From Rickettsiales bacterium (GTDB lineage: Bacteria > Pseudomonadota > Alphaproteobacteria > Rickettsiales > UBA1997), in assembly GCA_947425005.1 (NCBI GenBank), contig CANDYP010000057.1:1-8270 (forward strand): DNA of 8,270 nucleotides, written 5' to 3'. Shown one piece after another: positions 5,934-8,270 of this stretch. The notes under the pieces are model-generated. The model was given only the letters and a program-made list of their open reading frames with translations, had not been told where the DNA came from and searched no databases. Within the stretch, counting starts at the first letter, position 1; each line of letters begins with the position of its first letter. A program made the position numbers and the translations under genes.

Positions 5934-7682
5934 ATGGATCTAAACTTAAAAAAACACCACAACGACTTACTATTCCTGCCCCTCGGCGGCGCTAACGAAA
6001 TTGGAATGAACCTCAACCTTTACCATCTCGACGGCAAATGGCTGATGGTTGATTGCGGTGTTGGCTTCGCTTCCGACGTGCCCGGCATCGACATGCTTAC
6101 GCCCGACATCGCCTTCATCAAAGCTCACAAAAAAAATCTTCTCGGCATCATTGTTACTCACATTCACGAAGACCACTTGGGTGCCATTCAGCATTTGTGG
6201 CGCGAGCTTGAAGTTCCGGTCTACGCCACCGAGTTAGGCGGCAACTTTTTGCGCGCCAAACTAATGGAATACAAACTCGACAAGCAGGTGCCGATTCGCT
6301 TGATCGACAGCAGCAAAGACCTTGAAATCGGACCATTCAAGATTGAATTCCTCGGCTTAACCCACTCAGTTCCTGAGATGAAAGCCTTGATCGTCAAAAC
6401 TCCCAAAGGAAATATTTTGCACACCGGCGATTGGAAATTCGATCCTGATCCTGTGGTAGGCGACGTTTCCGACAAAGCCCGCATCAAAGAAATGGGCGAT
6501 GCCGGACAATTCTTAGCCGTAATTTGTGATTCAACAAATGCGATTAACGAAGGCCACTCTAAGTCTGAGGGCGATCTTTACCATTCACTAAAATCACTGA
6601 TCGAGGGTCGTAAAGGCTTGGTTGGCGTCACAACTTTCGCTTCCAACATCGCGCGTATTCACACCATCGCACGCATTGCTAGAGACACTGGCCGCAAGAT
6701 TGTACTCGCCGGATTTTCTCTACATCGCATTTACGAAATCGGTAAAAAAAGCGGCTATTTCATGGAAGGTTTTGACTTCATCTCTGACCGCGAAATGAAA
6801 TATTTCGACAAAAAAGATTTGCTCGTAATCTGCACCGGTTGCCAGGGCGAGCCTCTCGCCGGTGCAAAAAAAATCGCCACCGATCTTCATCCAACAATCC
6901 GCTTCACCGTTGGCGATTTAATGATTTTCTCTTCCAAAATTATTCCCGGAAATGAGAAAAAAATCTTTTCACTTTTCGACGCTCTCGCCAAAAAACAAAT
7001 CGACGTAATGACTGAAAAAGATCACTTCGTTCACGTTTCCGGCCACCCTTCACAAGACGAGCTACGCGAAATGTACGCGCTAGCTCAGCCTAAAGTTGCC
7101 ATCCCAGTTCACGGCGAATTTTTGCACACTAAAACTCACGCTGAACTTGCAAAAAGCTGCGGCGTGCCAAAGACAATTCAGATCGAAAATGGCTTGGCTG
7201 TAAAGTTGCAGGAAGAAAATTACGAAACTGAAACCTGCATTGCTGGCTTCGTGAAATCAGGCTATTTCGGTGTTGATGGCAGACAGCTTTTGGATTTAAA
7301 AGGCGAAGTGATTAAAGAGCGTCGCAAACTACAAACTGCCGGCGCGGTGATTACCTCCTTTGCGGTCAATGATTCTTTGGAATTGGTTTCCAAAATCCGC
7401 ATCATTTGCGTGGGCTCTTACGACCTAAAATCCGATCGCGAAACTGAAAATTTCTTACAAACCGAAATTGGCTTTTTCTTAAAACAAAAAGCCAAAGAAC
7501 TTGGTCTAACCAAGGTCAGCAAGGGTTTGCAGTTCTTAAAAAAGAAACAAAAAAAACTACAAGACCGCACGATCATTGCCGAAATCGAAAAATCTTTACG
7601 CAATAAAATGCTAAAAGTTTTTGAGGATTTGATGGGCAAAAGGCCGGTGCTTGAGATTACGATTAACTTGGTGAGCGAGTAA
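5934..7682 (+). CDS. rnj: Ribonuclease J
   Basis: A metallo-beta-lactamase/beta-CASP ribonuclease with 5' exonuclease and endonuclease activity on RNA, used in mRNA turnover and rRNA maturation. 582 residues, slightly longer than the usual 550-560. Metal-site motifs: THIHEDHLG (His76, His78, Asp80, His81), THS with His144, HTGDWKFD with Asp166. beta-CASP signatures: CDSTNA near 198, VSGHPSQDEL with His371, and PVHGEFLH with His393. A Lys-rich stretch near 530-545 and a C-terminal dimerisation region follow. The N-terminus (LLFLPLGGANEIGMN) fits the family. It probably shares a transcript with coaX. A palindromic repeat begins 6 nt after the stop. Confidence 0.95.
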   Translation: MDLNLKKHHNDLLFLPLGGANEIGMNLNLYHLDGKWLMVDCGVGFASDVPGIDMLTPDIAFIKAHKKNLLGIIVTHIHEDHLGAIQHLWRELEVPVYATELGGNFLRAKLMEYKLDKQVPIRLIDSSKDLEIGPFKIEFLGLTHSVPEMKALIVKTPKGNILHTGDWKFDPDPVVGDVSDKARIKEMGDAGQFLAVICDSTNAINEGHSKSEGDLYHSLKSLIEGRKGLVGVTTFASNIARIHTIARIARDTGRKIVLAGFSLHRIYEIGKKSGYFMEGFDFISDREMKYFDKKDLLVICTGCQGEPLAGAKKIATDLHPTIRFTVGDLMIFSSKIIPGNEKKIFSLFDALAKKQIDVMTEKDHFVHVSGHPSQDELREMYALAQPKVAIPVHGEFLHTKTHAELAKSCGVPKTIQIENGLAVKLQEENYETETCIAGFVKSGYFGVDGRQLLDLKGEVIKERRKLQTAGAVITSFAVNDSLELVSKIRIICVGSYDLKSDRETENFLQTEIGFFLKQKAKELGLTKVSKGLQFLKKKQKKLQDRTIIAEIEKSLRNKMLKVFEDLMGKRPVLEITINLVSE

Positions 7683-7687
7683 AAACA

Positions 7688-7792
7688 TGGACCCCGGAAC
7701 AAGTCCGGGGTGACAAGTTGGAAGCCTGAAGTACAAATGAAGCGCGAAGTAAGCACGTCCTCGGTGTCACCCCGGACTTGTTCCGGGGTCCA
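7688..7792. repeat. Perfect 28-bp inverted repeat, family R3, in the rnj-alaS spacer
   Basis: Arms 7688-7715 and 7765-7792 are exact reverse complements around a 49-nt centre. Each arm is itself a hairpin, ACCCCGGAACAAGTCCGGGGT or its complement (stem CCCCGGA/TCCGGGG, 5-nt loop). Arms of this kind are, from memory, common interspersed repeats in Alphaproteobacteria and give rise to spurious VTPDLFRGP peptides in annotations. The two-arm form resembles a tiny mobile element, but I see no transposase, clear target duplication or other gene in the 145-nt spacer. Confidence 0.9.
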
Positions 7793-7827
7793 CTCACAAA
7801 CTCGAACTACACATTCCAGCTACAAAA

Positions 7828-8270
7828 ATGAATACAAAACCAGAACTAAAAATCATCGCCGATCATCTACGATCCTCCTGCTTTTTAATCGCCGACGGCA
7901 TCCTCCCCAGCAATGAGGGCCGCGGCTACGTCCTCCGCCGCATCATGCGCCGCGCCATGCGCCAGCTTCACAAGTTGGGCGCCGCCGAGGCTTCAATGTA
8001 CAAATTAGTCGACGCGCTAATCAAAGAAATGGGCGTCGCTTTCCCAGAATTAGGCCGCGCTCGCGACACAATTATTGAGACCCTAAAAAACGAAGAAGAA
8101 AAATTTCGCGAGACTTTGGAGAAGGGTTTGAAGATTTTGGAAGACTCAATCAATCACCCTCCCCTTGAGGGAGGGTCGATGAGCGCAGCAAATCGGGGAG
8201 GGGTTAAATTCTCTGGTGCCACAGCCTTCAAACTCTACGACACTTACGGCTTCCCGCTTGATCTCACGCA
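7828..8270 (+). CDS. alaS: Alanyl-tRNA synthetase lacking catalytic N-terminus (runs off window)
   Basis: The frame reads AlaRS from its tRNA-recognition domain on: LKIIADHLRSSCFLIADG (residues 7-24), LPSNEGRGYVLRRIMRRAMR (26-45), a helical region, then FKLYDTYGFPLDLT at the edge. In complete AlaRS these blocks begin near residue 270, after the class II core. All that core (motifs 1-3, where alanine is activated) is missing. The frame upstream of the ATG is closed by a TAA about 75 nt back, with no AlaRS-like residues before residue 7. So this is a 5'-truncated gene, half of a split AlaRS, or the product of a rearrangement or misassembly at the R3 repeat. Residues about 110-126 are encoded by a repeat element. 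No Shine-Dalgarno is seen. Alone, it could not charge tRNA. Confidence 0.88.
   Translation, partial: MNTKPELKIIADHLRSSCFLIADGILPSNEGRGYVLRRIMRRAMRQLHKLGAAEASMYKLVDALIKEMGVAFPELGRARDTIIETLKNEEEKFRETLEKGLKILEDSINHPPLEGGSMSAANRGGVKFSGATAFKLYDTYGFPLDLT
8156..8205 (+). repeat. Palindromic element R4, in frame inside alaS
   Basis: Starts with the hairpin CCCTCCCCTTGAGGGAGGG (8157-8175; 7-bp stem, 5-nt loop), continues TCGATGAGCGCAGCAAATC, and closes with GGGGAGGGGT, which pairs imperfectly with the first arm. In the alaS frame it reads HPPLEGGSMSAANRGGV, in place of the short linker before the SGATAFKLYDTYG block. I recall similar repeats as intergenic elements in Alphaproteobacteria; here one is translated. 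Confidence 0.85.

Noticed and set aside
7418..7756. Minus-strand open frame of 112 residues containing VTPDLFRGP
   Set aside because: It is antisense to rnj, and its start falls in the R3 repeat; VTPDLFRGP is what this repeat reads as in one frame, not a conserved protein.
7753..7827. Upstream extension of alaS to recover missing residues
   Set aside because: The 25 in-frame codons before the ATG come mostly from the R3 arm and do not match AlaRS; a TAA closes the frame.
7710..7916. Plus-strand 68-residue open frame across the R3 repeat
   Set aside because: It begins in the repeat and overlaps the AlaRS frame, which carries the recognisable conserved blocks.

Overview
The window looks like a piece of a Rickettsiales-type alphaproteobacterial genome (an intracellular, reductive lineage). 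The VirB3 homologue, the aspartate aminotransferase and the AspRS all read like rickettsial/alphaproteobacterial proteins. coaX followed directly by RNase J is an arrangement typical of Alphaproteobacteria. Palindromic repeats occur both between genes and, in frame, inside essential genes, recalling the Rickettsia palindromic elements (RPEs). This placement comes from recalled family sequences, not from a search.

Layout. Positions 1-275 are a near-perfect inverted repeat (127-bp arms, one mismatch, 21-nt loop). It duplicates the 3' end of a histidine decarboxylase gene tail to tail. On the minus strand, aspS (3119-1290) runs into hdc (1290-196) with a TAATG stop/start overlap, so the two probably form one operon. 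A strong intrinsic terminator lies only 10 nt before the aspS start codon. Upstream is a repeat-filled spacer, then a lone minus-strand virB3 (3622-3326). From 3806 the coding switches to the plus strand: aspartate aminotransferase, type III pantothenate kinase (coaX), RNase J (rnj), and an alaS reading frame that leaves the right edge.

The genes are mostly core metabolism and information processing: charging tRNA with Asp and Ala, amino-nitrogen transfer, the first step from pantothenate to CoA, and RNA processing. The exceptions are virB3, a type IV secretion component separated from virB4, and hdc, an amino-acid decarboxylase with a patchy distribution.

The most unusual aspect is the repeat biology. 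At least four GC-rich palindromic families are present. One family sits twice between genes and once inside aspS, where it is translated as about 15 extra residues in the OB-fold domain. A different family is translated inside alaS. The alaS frame also begins exactly at the tRNA-recognition domain, without the class II catalytic core, next to a perfect 28-bp inverted repeat. That suggests a split or rearranged AlaRS, or an assembly join. No tRNA, rRNA, CRISPR array or complete insertion sequence was seen.
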